From Shewanella schlegeliana (GTDB taxonomy: Bacteria; Pseudomonadota; Gammaproteobacteria; Enterobacterales; Shewanellaceae): DNA of 64,000 bases. This document shows, piece by piece, positions 36,208 to 44,960 of this stretch. The position numbers and the translations under genes were made by a program. Every line of letters begins with the position of its first letter. Position 1 is the first letter of the stretch. The stretch is taken from contig NZ_JAESVD010000008.1 in the NCBI RefSeq assembly GCF_016765635.1, forward strand, positions 124,001 to 188,000, in the 5' to 3' direction. Under the pieces are notes generated by a model. That model saw only the letters and a list, made by a program, of their open reading frames with translations. It was not told the DNA's origin and did not search any database.

Positions 36208-37894
36208 GTTACCGCCCTTTACCCTGTTCTTTATCGGCGGGCTTATTGCTGCAATGACCCGCGGCAAACTACGCGGCGCAATAATGGTTGCCATTCCAGT
36301 TATTAGTGCCATTCACTTGTGGACAGTGCCTGAAGGCATTCACCTGCAACTGGCGTTTTTAGATTATGAGTTGGTGCCCTACCGCGCAGACAAACTCAGC
36401 CTGATGTTTGGCTATGTATTTCATATCGCCGCATTCATCTCCATTATCTACTCGCTTCACGTAAAAGATACCGTACAACAGGTAGCAACCATGCTCTATG
36501 CGGGTAGTGCGCTGGGGGCGGTATTTGCTGGCGATCTGCTGACGCTATTTATCTTCTGGGAGCTGCTGGCCTTTACCTCGGTATTTCTGATCTGGGCGCG
36601 CAGAACCACTCGCGCCTATCATGCGGGTATGCGCTACTTGATCATTCAAGTCCTATCCGGTGTCATCTTACTGGTAGGCGCACTATTTTACGCCGCCGAA
36701 ACAGGCTCACTGGCCTTTAGCCACATAGGTCTAGAAGGTGTCGCTGGCTGGCTAATATTTATCGCCTTTGGTATTAAATGTGCCTTTCCCTTTGCCCATA
36801 ACTGGCTCACCGATGCTTACCCCGAAGCGACACCAACCGGTACCGTTATCCTCAGCGCATTTACCACTAAAGTGGCTGTTTATGCACTGGCTCGTGCCTA
36901 CCCCGGCACCGAGCTGCTGATCTACATTGGCGCAGCCATGACCTGTTTCCCAATCTTCTTTGCGGTGATTGAAAATGATCTGCGCAGGGTACTGGCCTAT
37001 AGCTTAATCAACCAGGTCGGCTTTATGGTAGTCGGTATCGGTATCGGTACCGCGCTGGCGATAAACGGCGCGGTTGCCCATGCTTTTAACGATGTGATCT
37101 TTAAAGGCTTGCTGTTTATGAGCATGGGAGCCGTGCTGCATATGACGGGCAGAATCAACGGTTCAGATCTGGGCGGCTTGTATAAAACCATGCCCAAAAC
37201 CACGATACTGTGTATTATCGGCGCCGCCTCTATCTCGGCCTTCCCACTGTTTAGCGGCTTTGTCAGTAAATCTATGGTGATGTCTGCCGCGTTGGAAACC
37301 GGACACGACTGGGTTTGGTTAATGTTGCTGTTCGCCTCTGCGGGTGTGTTCCACCATGCTGGGATCAAGATCCCCTACTTTGCCTTCTTCGCCCACGACT
37401 CTGGGCTGCGTGCGAGTGATCCACCAAGCAATATGCTGTTTGCCATGTTTATCGCTGCTAGCCTGTGTATTGCCATCGGTATCTACCCTGCGGCGCTATA
37501 CTCGCTACTGCCATATGACACAGGTTACAACCCGTATGATGCAACCCACGTACTGGCGCAGACTCAGCTGCTGTTCTTCTCTGCCCTAGCCTTTGTTTGG
37601 TTAAACCTCAGAGGCATGTATCCGCCAGAGCTACGCTCGACAAACTTAGATGTGGACTGGATCTACAGGCGTGCGATACCTACTGCACTACATAAATTGA
37701 CAGCGGTAGTATGGAAGGCTGACGGCAGGCTTCGCCAAACGATTAAAGGAAAACTGAGCCAATGCCAGTCCATTATTGCCAACAAACATAAAGGATTAGG
37801 AGGCTTACTCTCCGGCTCCTACCCTTCAGGTAATATGGTGCTATGGGTCGCCGTGATCCTGGCGTCATACCTGTTTATCGGCTTTCTTGGCTAG
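36194..37894 (+). CDS. Mrp antiporter proton-channel subunit 3 (NuoM/N-like)
   Basis: A 566-residue membrane protein of the same family, with Glu in FIFWELLAFTSVFLIWARR and Lys in FGIKCAFPFAHNWLTDAYPE. The start at 36194 follows AGGTGA with 8-base spacing; a GTG at 36185 is less likely. The extra C-terminal amphipathic region (about 480-540) and a last helix recall the piston-like extension of NuoL. Last gene of the operon. Confidence 0.9.
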   Translation: MWMLELPPFTLFFIGGLIAAMTRGKLRGAIMVAIPVISAIHLWTVPEGIHLQLAFLDYELVPYRADKLSLMFGYVFHIAAFISIIYSLHVKDTVQQVATMLYAGSALGAVFAGDLLTLFIFWELLAFTSVFLIWARRTTRAYHAGMRYLIIQVLSGVILLVGALFYAAETGSLAFSHIGLEGVAGWLIFIAFGIKCAFPFAHNWLTDAYPEATPTGTVILSAFTTKVAVYALARAYPGTELLIYIGAAMTCFPIFFAVIENDLRRVLAYSLINQVGFMVVGIGIGTALAINGAVAHAFNDVIFKGLLFMSMGAVLHMTGRINGSDLGGLYKTMPKTTILCIIGAASISAFPLFSGFVSKSMVMSAALETGHDWVWLMLLFASAGVFHHAGIKIPYFAFFAHDSGLRASDPPSNMLFAMFIAASLCIAIGIYPAALYSLLPYDTGYNPYDATHVLAQTQLLFFSALAFVWLNLRGMYPPELRSTNLDVDWIYRRAIPTALHKLTAVVWKADGRLRQTIKGKLSQCQSIIANKHKGLGGLLSGSYPSGNMVLWVAVILASYLFIGFLG

Positions 37895-37925
37895 GGAAGG
37901 TTGAGAGCTGAATTAGATGTTAACC

Positions 37926-37960
37926 GTGGTCGAATTAGTGCTATTAACTAATTCGACCAC
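37926..37960. terminator. Perfect 13-bp inverted repeat ending the Mrp operon
   Basis: GTGGTCGAATTAG (37926-37938) and CTAATTCGACCAC (37948-37960) with a 9-base loop, between convergent genes. Likely a bidirectional terminator or RNA-end stabiliser. Confidence 0.65.
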
Positions 37961-37973
37961 CTAACCTTAACCC

Positions 37974-38774
37974 CTACTGCGCGATACTTAACGCATCAAA
38001 AGGCTGTCCTGGAGGGTTACTATAGATAGTACGCAATACCCTCTGTGCATTTTGATTAAATGCACCGCCATTACCAAAGCCATCGAAGTGGTTGTTCATG
38101 CCAAGAGCATGACCTAACTCATGAAGGGTAACTTCGTTATCAGCAACGGTCGTACAGCTTGGGTCTGGGTTCGGGCTTCCGCTATCGATATTGATCCAGG
38201 TAAATGTATTGCCTATAGGCTGAATGATACCGTAATCAAGTCCAACACTATGGTTGACAATGTTAGTCTCCATAGGGCCTACAGATACGGTGCCCGAACC
38301 GCAATTACCTGCAGTGGTACCTTGGCTCCAAATGAAGCCCCAGTCCGTAGGGACACTTGAGTAATCAATGTTATTCGTGTCGCTGATATCCAGCTTGATC
38401 ACGCCTTTTCTATCAAATAGCTGATAGCCAACTAAGCTTTCCGCTTTATTCATTGCGTAAGTAAAACGGGGGTCTTCAGCGTTGAGGAAATAAACAGGGA
38501 TAAGCCCCCCCTCAGGCCAACGTGTCAAACTTGGGCTTTCTGCAGGCGCTGTACCATCCTCAAAACAATACACGCTATTACAAGTAGCCCATGTCAGATC
38601 TATCTGCCCCCAAGCGCCATAAATATTTTGAGTACATAAGCCACCTTCGGCCAAGTTAGTACACTTTACCGTTTCAGCAATGATTGAGTCTGACACATGA
38701 TTGTCACTACTATCACTGCCACCACAACCAACGAGTACGACTGTACCTAACATAAAAGGGAGTAAAGACTTCAT
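37974..38774 (-). CDS. Lipoprotein with metzincin-like zinc motif
   Basis: A 266-residue lipoprotein (lipobox LVGC, about residue 17) with an early run of Ser, Asp and Gly. The motif TLHELGHALGMNNHFDGFG (about residue 220) is HExxHxxG followed by N-N-H, so the third histidine is one residue later than in the canonical HExxHxxGxxH. Six or more cysteines suggest disulfides. A secreted zinc protease is likely, but the shift makes activity uncertain. The start at 38774 fits the lipoprotein signal; a longer frame to 38810 is less likely. Confidence 0.75.
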   Translation of the reverse strand: MKSLLPFMLGTVVLVGCGGSDSSDNHVSDSIIAETVKCTNLAEGGLCTQNIYGAWGQIDLTWATCNSVYCFEDGTAPAESPSLTRWPEGGLIPVYFLNAEDPRFTYAMNKAESLVGYQLFDRKGVIKLDISDTNNIDYSSVPTDWGFIWSQGTTAGNCGSGTVSVGPMETNIVNHSVGLDYGIIQPIGNTFTWINIDSGSPNPDPSCTTVADNEVTLHELGHALGMNNHFDGFGNGGAFNQNAQRVLRTIYSNPPGQPFDALSIAQ

Positions 38775-39005
38775 CAATTCACAATTCCAAAGTTTAGCCA
38801 AAAAATACATAGAACTTTTCCCACCAAAACAACAAAGAATGCATAAGCGATTAAATTAATAGGGAAAATCACGCGGATTATATGTTAAACATGGCTGACA
38901 GAGGCAAGCTAAATCGCAAAATTTGCTAATCCGTTATACTTCTATCACATATGGATACAAAAATGAGTAGTGCGCAGCTACTTTGAACAAGGGAGGCTGA
39001 CAGTC
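38775..39005. other. Intergenic stretch, no gene seen
   Basis: About 230 bp, promoter region of the metalloprotease-like gene. It ends in GGGAGG, a ribosome site for the short frame at 39006. Confidence 0.4.
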
Positions 39006-39113
39006 ATGCCATTTTTGATGTACGCCTATGACTGGTTAATGAAAGTGCCAAGTTTGAAGGAAAGTCTTGTAATAACAAGGAGCAAGGGGTTAAATTCTGC
39101 AACTCAGGCTTAG
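39006..39113 (+). CDS. Short protein or gene remnant beginning MPFLMYAYDWL
   Basis: A 35-residue frame with GGGAGG 10 bases upstream. Its first 11 residues resemble the frame at 43461 (MPLTMGVYDWF), including the upstream GGAGGC. The bases differ largely at silent positions. Either a small conserved leader or the head of a decayed gene. The immunity-like gene follows. Confidence 0.35.
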   Translation: MPFLMYAYDWLMKVPSLKESLVITRSKGLNSATQA

Positions 39114-39169
39114 AAGAGACTTCTCGCTTGTTTACCATGATGCATATAAGACCCCTGGATAAATCGACC

Positions 39170-39697
39170 ATGCCAATTAAAGATGAGTATTATGTTTTTT
39201 CAAATGACTACTCCAAAGTCAATTTTGTGGTCAATATGAACGACAGTCGCAGATTGGGGATCTTAAGAGACCAAGCGATATCAACAAACATACCCGCCAG
39301 TTTCGAATGTAAAAGTCTGAAAACCTTCAAACCAATAGAGGCTGTATTTGATATTTCGGTTAGCACTAAACTGCTGTTTGATATGGACTATGCAAAGCCC
39401 TTAGTTGAACTGGATTTATATAACAACTCGCTTGTTCCCGCTAAAATTGTTGATAAAGACTATCTGTACCTTCACTGCTACAACATCATTAATATTCTTG
39501 ATGATGAGGTCGGTTTTGACTTCGAGGAGCTAAATGCCGTTGCCTTAGAAAATAGACTGGTGTTTAGGCCCTCATTTGAGTCAATCATCGTTTTTTTCCA
39601 TAAGTCAGTTATCGATGCCATTGAATCTATTAAAAAGCCGTCATACGCAAAACCTGTCAAAGTGGCTGATTGGACAATGGAGTTGGAGATGTCATGA
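39170..39697 (+). CDS. Imm11/DUF1629-like immunity protein (orphan)
   Basis: About 175 residues from ATG 39170 (MPIKDEYYVFSNDYSKVNFV); ATGs at 39137 and 39140 are alternatives. Family-like features are LFDISVSTKLLFDMDYAKPL, DKDYLYLHCYNIINILD and ELNAVALENRLVFRPS near the C-terminus. These proteins neutralise cognate polymorphic toxins. No toxin gene is visible within several kb, so it may protect against toxins from competitors or be a remnant. Related to the broken gene at 25785. Confidence 0.6.
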   Translation: MPIKDEYYVFSNDYSKVNFVVNMNDSRRLGILRDQAISTNIPASFECKSLKTFKPIEAVFDISVSTKLLFDMDYAKPLVELDLYNNSLVPAKIVDKDYLYLHCYNIINILDDEVGFDFEELNAVALENRLVFRPSFESIIVFFHKSVIDAIESIKKPSYAKPVKVADWTMELEMS

Positions 39698-39906
39698 GGT
39701 TAAAGGCTAAAAGTGATGAGCGCTCAACCAACAGCAGAAGCTAACTAAAAATCCAGTAAAAATACAAAAACCATAGTAAAAACATCAGCCCAGAATAAAT
39801 AAAAACTTACCTGAAAATACCGCCCCAAAGTACATCATTAAGTTTCGGTACAGCATCCCGTTGCTATCTTAATCATCAAGTTAGGATGATTAAGCAGAGG
39901 CGACAG

Positions 39907-40224
39907 ATGAAGCAATTAACTAAAATGCTAGCAACAACTGTGAAAGCGGTAACCACTATCGCACTGACCTTGTTTATTTCAACGGGCAGCGTTCACGCCT
40001 CTTCAAATACGGCGGTAACCGCTAATTTGGTGAAATCAAAAACCGATGACAACTTGCTTGTCTGCCAGTACCGAACAATTTCAGCTAGCCATTTTCAGGT
40101 GTTTGATACCGTTTTAGATAATGAGACGGCTTGCCCGACTAACATACAGGTCGCCCCTGAGCCTATGCTTACCGATGCAGAAGAAGCCCAGCTCAAACAG
40201 ATGTTTTCTCGCCAGGGTGACTAA
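39907..40224 (+). CDS. Secreted small hypothetical protein
   Basis: 105 residues with a signal peptide (cut near VHA, about residue 32) and two cysteines after it (LVCQYR, ETACPT) probably bonded to each other. AGAGG precedes the ATG; a longer frame to 39886 is not needed. An intrinsic terminator follows. Family unknown. Confidence 0.65.
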   Translation: MKQLTKMLATTVKAVTTIALTLFISTGSVHASSNTAVTANLVKSKTDDNLLVCQYRTISASHFQVFDTVLDNETACPTNIQVAPEPMLTDAEEAQLKQMFSRQGD

Positions 40225-40242
40225 AAGTGAAGCCTATCTAAC

Positions 40243-40272
40243 TTAAAAAGCCCCGAATAATTCGAGGCTTTT
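40243..40272. terminator. Bidirectional intrinsic terminator
   Basis: AAAAAGCC-CGAA and TTCG-GGCTTTTTT pair; A- and T-runs on both sides serve the convergent genes. Confidence 0.85.
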
Positions 40273-40288
40273 TTGAGTTTAATTCAGA

Positions 40289-41659
40289 TTAAAATTTAGC
40301 TTTAACCCAAACCATGCGGTGGTCAGAAGAAACGTCTTTACCATTCCCCCACTTACCGATACGAGTATCGTTAAATAGCTTACGACCTTCTTGGTAACTG
40401 GCTTGCCAGTATACACCTGAATCTACAATATTTAGCGACGCAGATGGAATTGCGTGGTCAGCATTAATACCGCCGTACGGGTTATGGAATTCAGCGGTAA
40501 TACGGTTAGGGTACGGATGTTCTGAGCTTCTGTCAGCCGCATACTCAGCAGCACCATAACTTGTAGGGTATAAATCACCGTTAGTCACATTTTGGTTTAC
40601 GACTGGGTCAGCATGTAGCGCAGCCATCACCTCAGTAAAACCATCACCAGCGCCCGTTGCAGCGTCAAGGTTTTGATCGCCCACGATAACAAAGTGTGCG
40701 CCCTCTTTTAGTGCACCCGTGTTGCCAGCATCATCGTAAAACGCTTGTGCGTTAGTGACATAGTTGTGCCAGAACTCAACTTCTGCAGCGTTTTGAAGTT
40801 TATTCTTACCCGTGTCAAATACTGGTGGCGTAGGATGAGACATTAGGATATGGATAGTCTCAGTACCATCTTTAGTCGGAACTAAGATAGGCGCATCAAC
40901 ATGGTTTTTAGATGATAGCGTCATTTGTTGCCACTCTTCATCTGTATACCAGTTCTCACCACCTAATAATGGGTTTTCAGCGCCTTCAAGATCTTTCCAC
41001 TTAAAGTTTTGGAAGGTACGCGTGTTTTTAGTATCGATTTCGAACTTAGACATCAGCGCAAAAGCGTATTGTCCATGGTACTTACCGTAACCCCAAGAAT
41101 CATTGGCATACGCATCAGTACCAAGCTCATCTTCTGTAGCAATATGGCCATCATTATTCAAGTCGAAGCCACTAAGACGACCAGTATTGGTTGCGTAGCT
41201 TTCGGCAAATGGATATTCAATCGGCTCTAGGTTTGCTTCACCGCCAGCACCATCGATGCTTTGAGCAACTGACAGGTAGTTAGTTTGGAAGCCTTTCAGA
41301 GCTGATAGATCCTCGCCAGTACCATCGTTATTATATTCACCCATCATTAGCACATCAGGGCGGTTCTTCTGAATAATTGCAGCAACGTTACGGATTTGGA
41401 TGACTTTTGCAGCTGTAGCTTGATCTGCAGGCTCCATCGCATCACGATCGAGAAGATAAGCTTCTACAAGCGTGTTTTGATCAGCAGGAGTAACCGCCAT
41501 TTCTGCAACTAAGTCTGCGAATGTATTACGATCAAAAGAGAGATTATAAGTCGCAATTTTGACTTCAGTATGATCAACATACTTTACGTCATCATCATTA
41601 CAACCCGTAAGTAGTGCAACACCGACAGCCAAGGCTGCGGCAGTTTTTAATAGTTTCAT
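40289..41659 (-). CDS. Lipoprotein of the endonuclease/exonuclease/phosphatase family
   Basis: A 456-residue lipoprotein (lipobox LLTGC, about residue 18). EEP fold motifs: IATYNLSF (about 34), GEYNND with the metal Glu (about 107), SHPTPP (about 270), GDQNLD (about 322) and a final SSDHRMVW with the catalytic Asp-His. Such extracellular enzymes cleave nucleic acids or phosphomono/diesters and often serve phosphate or DNA-derived nutrition. The start at 41659 was chosen over 41671 because it gives a clean signal peptide. Confidence 0.85.
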   Translation of the reverse strand: MKLLKTAAALAVGVALLTGCNDDDVKYVDHTEVKIATYNLSFDRNTFADLVAEMAVTPADQNTLVEAYLLDRDAMEPADQATAAKVIQIRNVAAIIQKNRPDVLMMGEYNNDGTGEDLSALKGFQTNYLSVAQSIDGAGGEANLEPIEYPFAESYATNTGRLSGFDLNNDGHIATEDELGTDAYANDSWGYGKYHGQYAFALMSKFEIDTKNTRTFQNFKWKDLEGAENPLLGGENWYTDEEWQQMTLSSKNHVDAPILVPTKDGTETIHILMSHPTPPVFDTGKNKLQNAAEVEFWHNYVTNAQAFYDDAGNTGALKEGAHFVIVGDQNLDAATGAGDGFTEVMAALHADPVVNQNVTNGDLYPTSYGAAEYAADRSSEHPYPNRITAEFHNPYGGINADHAIPSASLNIVDSGVYWQASYQEGRKLFNDTRIGKWGNGKDVSSDHRMVWVKAKF

Positions 41660-42027
41660 ATAGTGACCCATCTTTAATTAATTATTATATTTGGCTCAAT
41701 TGATTTGAGCTCAAAACTGATTCTATACAGGTGTATAAGAAAAGATAGGATAGCCATATTTTTTTGTGACTTAGACCATTAGCTTGCCAAGATAAACAGC
41801 ACGGAGTTAACAAAGTGCCATTATTGGACAACGGCATAATTAAATTGGGTTGTACTTAGGTAGGCTTAATGCATGCTTCTGTTGCTGAGTTGCTGAGTTG
41901 CTGAGTTGCTGAAAACAATTAAGCGCCCATCGCGCAATACAAGACTGGAAAACCTCTTACTCTGCAAACCACGCGGCCAAGTAAGAGGTTAATACAGAGG
42001 GTAAATCTGAATTGATAAGTAAGGGCT
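41660..42027. other. Intergenic stretch with an octamer tandem repeat
   Basis: About 370 bp. GTTGCTGA repeats four times in tandem from 41881. Nothing else recognised apart from promoter space for the nuclease-like gene. Confidence 0.5.
41881..41912. repeat. Tandem octamer (GTTGCTGA) x4
   Basis: Four perfect adjacent copies of the 8-bp unit GTTGCTGA. A length-variable microsatellite is possible; it is not inside a gene. Confidence 0.85.
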
Positions 42028-42516
42028 TTACAGCCCCCTATACGCGACCTGCGCACCATCTTGAGAGATAATTTCATCCCCTTGGATCACCAGTCCAAAG
42101 CCATGCTCTTCATCCCAAGCACATTCAAAGAGCATCCCTACTGCGTTTTTGTCTGGGTGATGCAACACAAATGCGGAAAGTTGCATTAACTTAAAGATAT
42201 CCCCTGCTCGCATATCGGCTTCATTCACCTCGCCGACACAGGTTTCGTAAGATTCAGAATCTTCGTCAAACACATCTAGAAATTCAGAATCTTCAAGCAG
42301 CTCTTGGTAGTTTTCATTCACATAATCGCAGACTAGCGCATAAATGCGTTTTTCATTATCGATAAACCATTGCTGCATATTATCGGCAATAGCAAGGTCT
42401 TCTTGGGTGAGAAATTCAACACTGCCGTAGCCTTGAAACTCATGCCAAGCATTCAGTCCAGCCGTACCTTCATGAAACTCTTCACCTTCTTTCCAAGTAA
42501 TATTTATTGTTTTCAT
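42028..42516 (-). CDS. Hypothetical acidic protein (DUF6985-like ending)
   Basis: A 162-residue acidic, soluble protein. The C-terminal FECAWDEEHGFGLVIQGDEI resembles the end of DUF6985 proteins; the rest is not recognised. Many members of that group occur near toxin/immunity loci. Single gene next to the transposase remnant. Confidence 0.55.
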   Translation of the reverse strand: MKTINITWKEGEEFHEGTAGLNAWHEFQGYGSVEFLTQEDLAIADNMQQWFIDNEKRIYALVCDYVNENYQELLEDSEFLDVFDEDSESYETCVGEVNEADMRAGDIFKLMQLSAFVLHHPDKNAVGMLFECAWDEEHGFGLVIQGDEIISQDGAQVAYRGL

Positions 42517-42573
42517 AATAGACTCGCAAAAATGAGGATTATATTTGAAACGGTTTCACATTAATGTGAGAAA

Positions 42574-42592
42574 AGTGGGGTCAGAGTAAACT
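42574..42592 (+). repeat. Left terminal inverted repeat of the RAYT element
   Basis: A 19-bp sequence (AGTGGGGTCAGAGTAAACT) that is the exact reverse complement of 43341-43359. A 17-base match also occurs at 47284-47300. Confidence 0.9.
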
Positions 42593-42647
42593 AAAGTTAT
42601 TCATCTATACTCATTAACATAGTGAACATTGCAAAGGGAACTTGCAC

Positions 42648-43340
42648 ATGCCTAGAAAACCGAGAGCCAATCCGATAGACATACCTCAACATATCATTCA
42701 ACGCGGCAACAACCGCCAAGCCTGCTTTACTTCAGAACAAGACTTTATTGCCTATACCGGCTGGCTAAAGGATTACGCCAAGAAATTTCAGGTGGAAATC
42801 CATGCTTGGGTATTTATGACAAATCATGTCCACCTACTCTGCACACCACGAGAGCACAATGCTATTAGCCAAATGATGCAGTCCCTTGGGCGACAGTATG
42901 TAAGATACTTTAATTACACTTATAAACGCTCAGGAACATTATGGGAGGGACGATATAAGTCTTGCTTAGTACAAGCTGAAGACTATCTACTGCAACTATA
43001 TCGCTATATAGAACTCAATCCAGTTAGAGCAAATATGGTCGATGATCCTTGTAAATATCAATGATCTAGTTACCAAGTCAACGCCTTAGGCAAAGCTTCC
43101 GCACTATGTACGCCTCATCTAGCTTACCTTGCTATTCATCCTAACGATAAAACCCGACAAACATGTTATCGAGCCCTGTTTAAACATCACCTAGACACAA
43201 AAATGATTGAGGATATTCGACAAGCAACCCACAAAGGCATGCCAATCGGAAATGATAAATTTAAAGATGAAATTGAAAAACTAACAAACACAAACATGAG
43301 ACCACTGAAAATGGGGCGGCCTCCTAAGCAACCAGAATAA
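42648..43340 (+). pseudogene. REP-associated tyrosine transposase (RAYT), interrupted by a stop
   Basis: The frame begins MPRKPRANPIDIPQHIIQRG (typical RAYT start; AAGGGA upstream) and has the HUH-type motif HAWVFMTNHVHLL and the later YRYIELNPVRANMV. An in-frame TGA at 43062-43064 stands where relatives have Trp in a WSSY motif; the same frame then continues (SSYQVNALG...) to a stop at 43340. One nonsense change therefore inactivated it. Perfect 19-bp inverted repeats lie directly outside. Confidence 0.9.
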
Positions 43341-43359
43341 AGTTTACTCTGACCCCACT
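43341..43359 (-). repeat. Right terminal inverted repeat of the RAYT element
   Basis: Exact reverse complement of 42574-42592, directly adjoining the end of the transposase frame. Confidence 0.9.
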
Positions 43360-43480
43360 TATTCATGAGTGAGTGTACCTCTAGAGCGGGGCCAATAAAG
43401 GAGCAGAATAGCAACCTCCTATTTCAGCAATTACTAAAGCTTAGTAGGAGGCCAACAAACATGCCATTAACTATGGGTGT
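43360..43480. other. Junction between RAYT element and defence-like operon
   Basis: CCTCCTA and TAGGAGG (about 43409-43450) can pair around a long loop, and GGAGGC then ATG at 43461 opens a frame beginning MPLTMGVYDWF that stops after 14 residues. The frame is cut where the DUF262 gene ends, so this may be an insertion boundary. Confidence 0.4.
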
Positions 43481-44953
43481 CTATGATTGGTTTTTTATTA
43501 TATGAAAGTTATTAAAGTAGTTAATTGTATTTTCTTCAAATTCTTCATACAACGTCTTATAAAAAACGTTCAATTCTAAAACTGAGCTTTGCTTATAAAA
43601 ATCATTATTACAGAAAACTTTATTCCCTAATAAATTGCTAAACTCCTTATTTCTTAACTTATTTTTAGGAGGATAAATAAAATGACCAACATCAAACTTA
43701 TGTTTACCTGAAGAATATTCATAGTTCACTATAATATTAAACAAAAGCTTTGACGAAGCAGAGCTTGCATTAAACTTATCCTCAAGTTTTAAAGTGTTTG
43801 ATGAAAAATAATACTTTTCTAAGTCTTGTAACTCTTCATTAAATATAAACCCATTACGATAATACTCTATTAACTTTTCTGTTGTTGATGGGTTTGTTTG
43901 TGGAATCCCTTTAATCGCCGCATAATAAAACTCATTTGCAAGCAATTTATAATCATATTCTAAATTATTGTAAAAGTAACTAAATATCATATAAAACTGA
44001 GTAATATATGGATAATGCGATATCGTTACTAATTTAAGTTCATTTATAGAGAATAGTATTGATTGTTCCAAAGCATTAAGGACTCTATCGATAACATTTT
44101 CATCTTTAGTCCCACTAATTCTACTGGCAACTAGTTTCCAAGAGTTCTTGTCTGCATAAACAGGAAAGTTAAATGCTGATTGAATGATTTTTAAGTTAAA
44201 GTTGCGCCCATCCTTTTGGTTAAAACCATACTTATCGATGATAGCATCAGCACCTTCTAGTAGCTTATCTAGTTTATCTGAACCTGATTTTTTACTTAGA
44301 GCACGAACATAATCTATCTCAGAAACTCTACGCCCCTCCCTATTAAGCCGAGTAAAAATTTCAATCGCTTGCTCTACCGTGCCTCCTGACAATTCAGTAA
44401 CAGCTAAGCGATACTTAGTTATCTTATCAACTAAATTTTGAGCCCTAGTGATCAATTCATCGTCATGCGTTTCGTTTGATATGCGTATAGACTCTTTTAA
44501 AAATGCGGTAGTGGAACGTGCCTTACGTAGTTCAAAAAAGTAGGGTTTGACGTTAGAAGTGTTTTTTTTGATATGGACAAATTTCTCATTTTTTAGATCA
44601 AAATAAACATTCCATTTATGATCTACATGTTTTTCCTGGGTATACAGGCACATAAAAAATGTAGTAAGTCTCTGTTGGCCATCGATAATGTAACTAGCTT
44701 CACGATCAATTCCTATATAATGATCTATTATATATTCACTAGCACTTAATTCTAAAGATTCAGTTGGGCTCCACACCAGAACAGAGCCTATTGGATATCC
44801 TCTATAGATACTATCAAAAAGCTCTAAGATTTGATCATGCTTCCATACGTAATTCCTTTGAAAATCGGGCATAACCAAGCGCCCCTTAGACATCAAACCG
44901 ATGACATCATCGATGAAGTATACCCGCGGTTCCACCCTAGGGGTCATAGTCAT
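43481..44953 (-). CDS. DUF262 (GmrS-like) protein, candidate defence effector
   Basis: A 490-residue protein. The N-terminal DUF262 domain has MPDFQRNYVWKHDQILELFD (about 28-48) and the hallmark YIIDGQQRLTT (about 88-98), as in GmrSD-type enzymes and related ParB-like nucleotide-dependent nucleases. The C-terminal half shows no HNH motif that I can see (DVGHFIYPPKNK near residue 425 is the nearest His-containing stretch). Last gene of an AT-rich operon with an ATPase and a TOPRIM-like gene, 7 bp after the latter. GAGG lies before the ATG. Confidence 0.85.
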   Translation of the reverse strand: MTMTPRVEPRVYFIDDVIGLMSKGRLVMPDFQRNYVWKHDQILELFDSIYRGYPIGSVLVWSPTESLELSASEYIIDHYIGIDREASYIIDGQQRLTTFFMCLYTQEKHVDHKWNVYFDLKNEKFVHIKKNTSNVKPYFFELRKARSTTAFLKESIRISNETHDDELITRAQNLVDKITKYRLAVTELSGGTVEQAIEIFTRLNREGRRVSEIDYVRALSKKSGSDKLDKLLEGADAIIDKYGFNQKDGRNFNLKIIQSAFNFPVYADKNSWKLVASRISGTKDENVIDRVLNALEQSILFSINELKLVTISHYPYITQFYMIFSYFYNNLEYDYKLLANEFYYAAIKGIPQTNPSTTEKLIEYYRNGFIFNEELQDLEKYYFSSNTLKLEDKFNASSASSKLLFNIIVNYEYSSGKHKFDVGHFIYPPKNKLRNKEFSNLLGNKVFCNNDFYKQSSVLELNVFYKTLYEEFEENTINYFNNFHIIKNQS

Positions 44954-44960
44954 AATATCC

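Noticed and set aside
41881..41912. Octamer tandem repeat as a phase-variation switch
   Set aside because: It is not in or next to a start codon or promoter that I can identify, so it is only listed as a repeat.
43062..43064. In-frame TGA in the RAYT gene as selenocysteine or recoding
   Set aside because: Relatives have Trp in this WSSY motif and no selenocysteine insertion element is evident, so a nonsense mutation is simpler.
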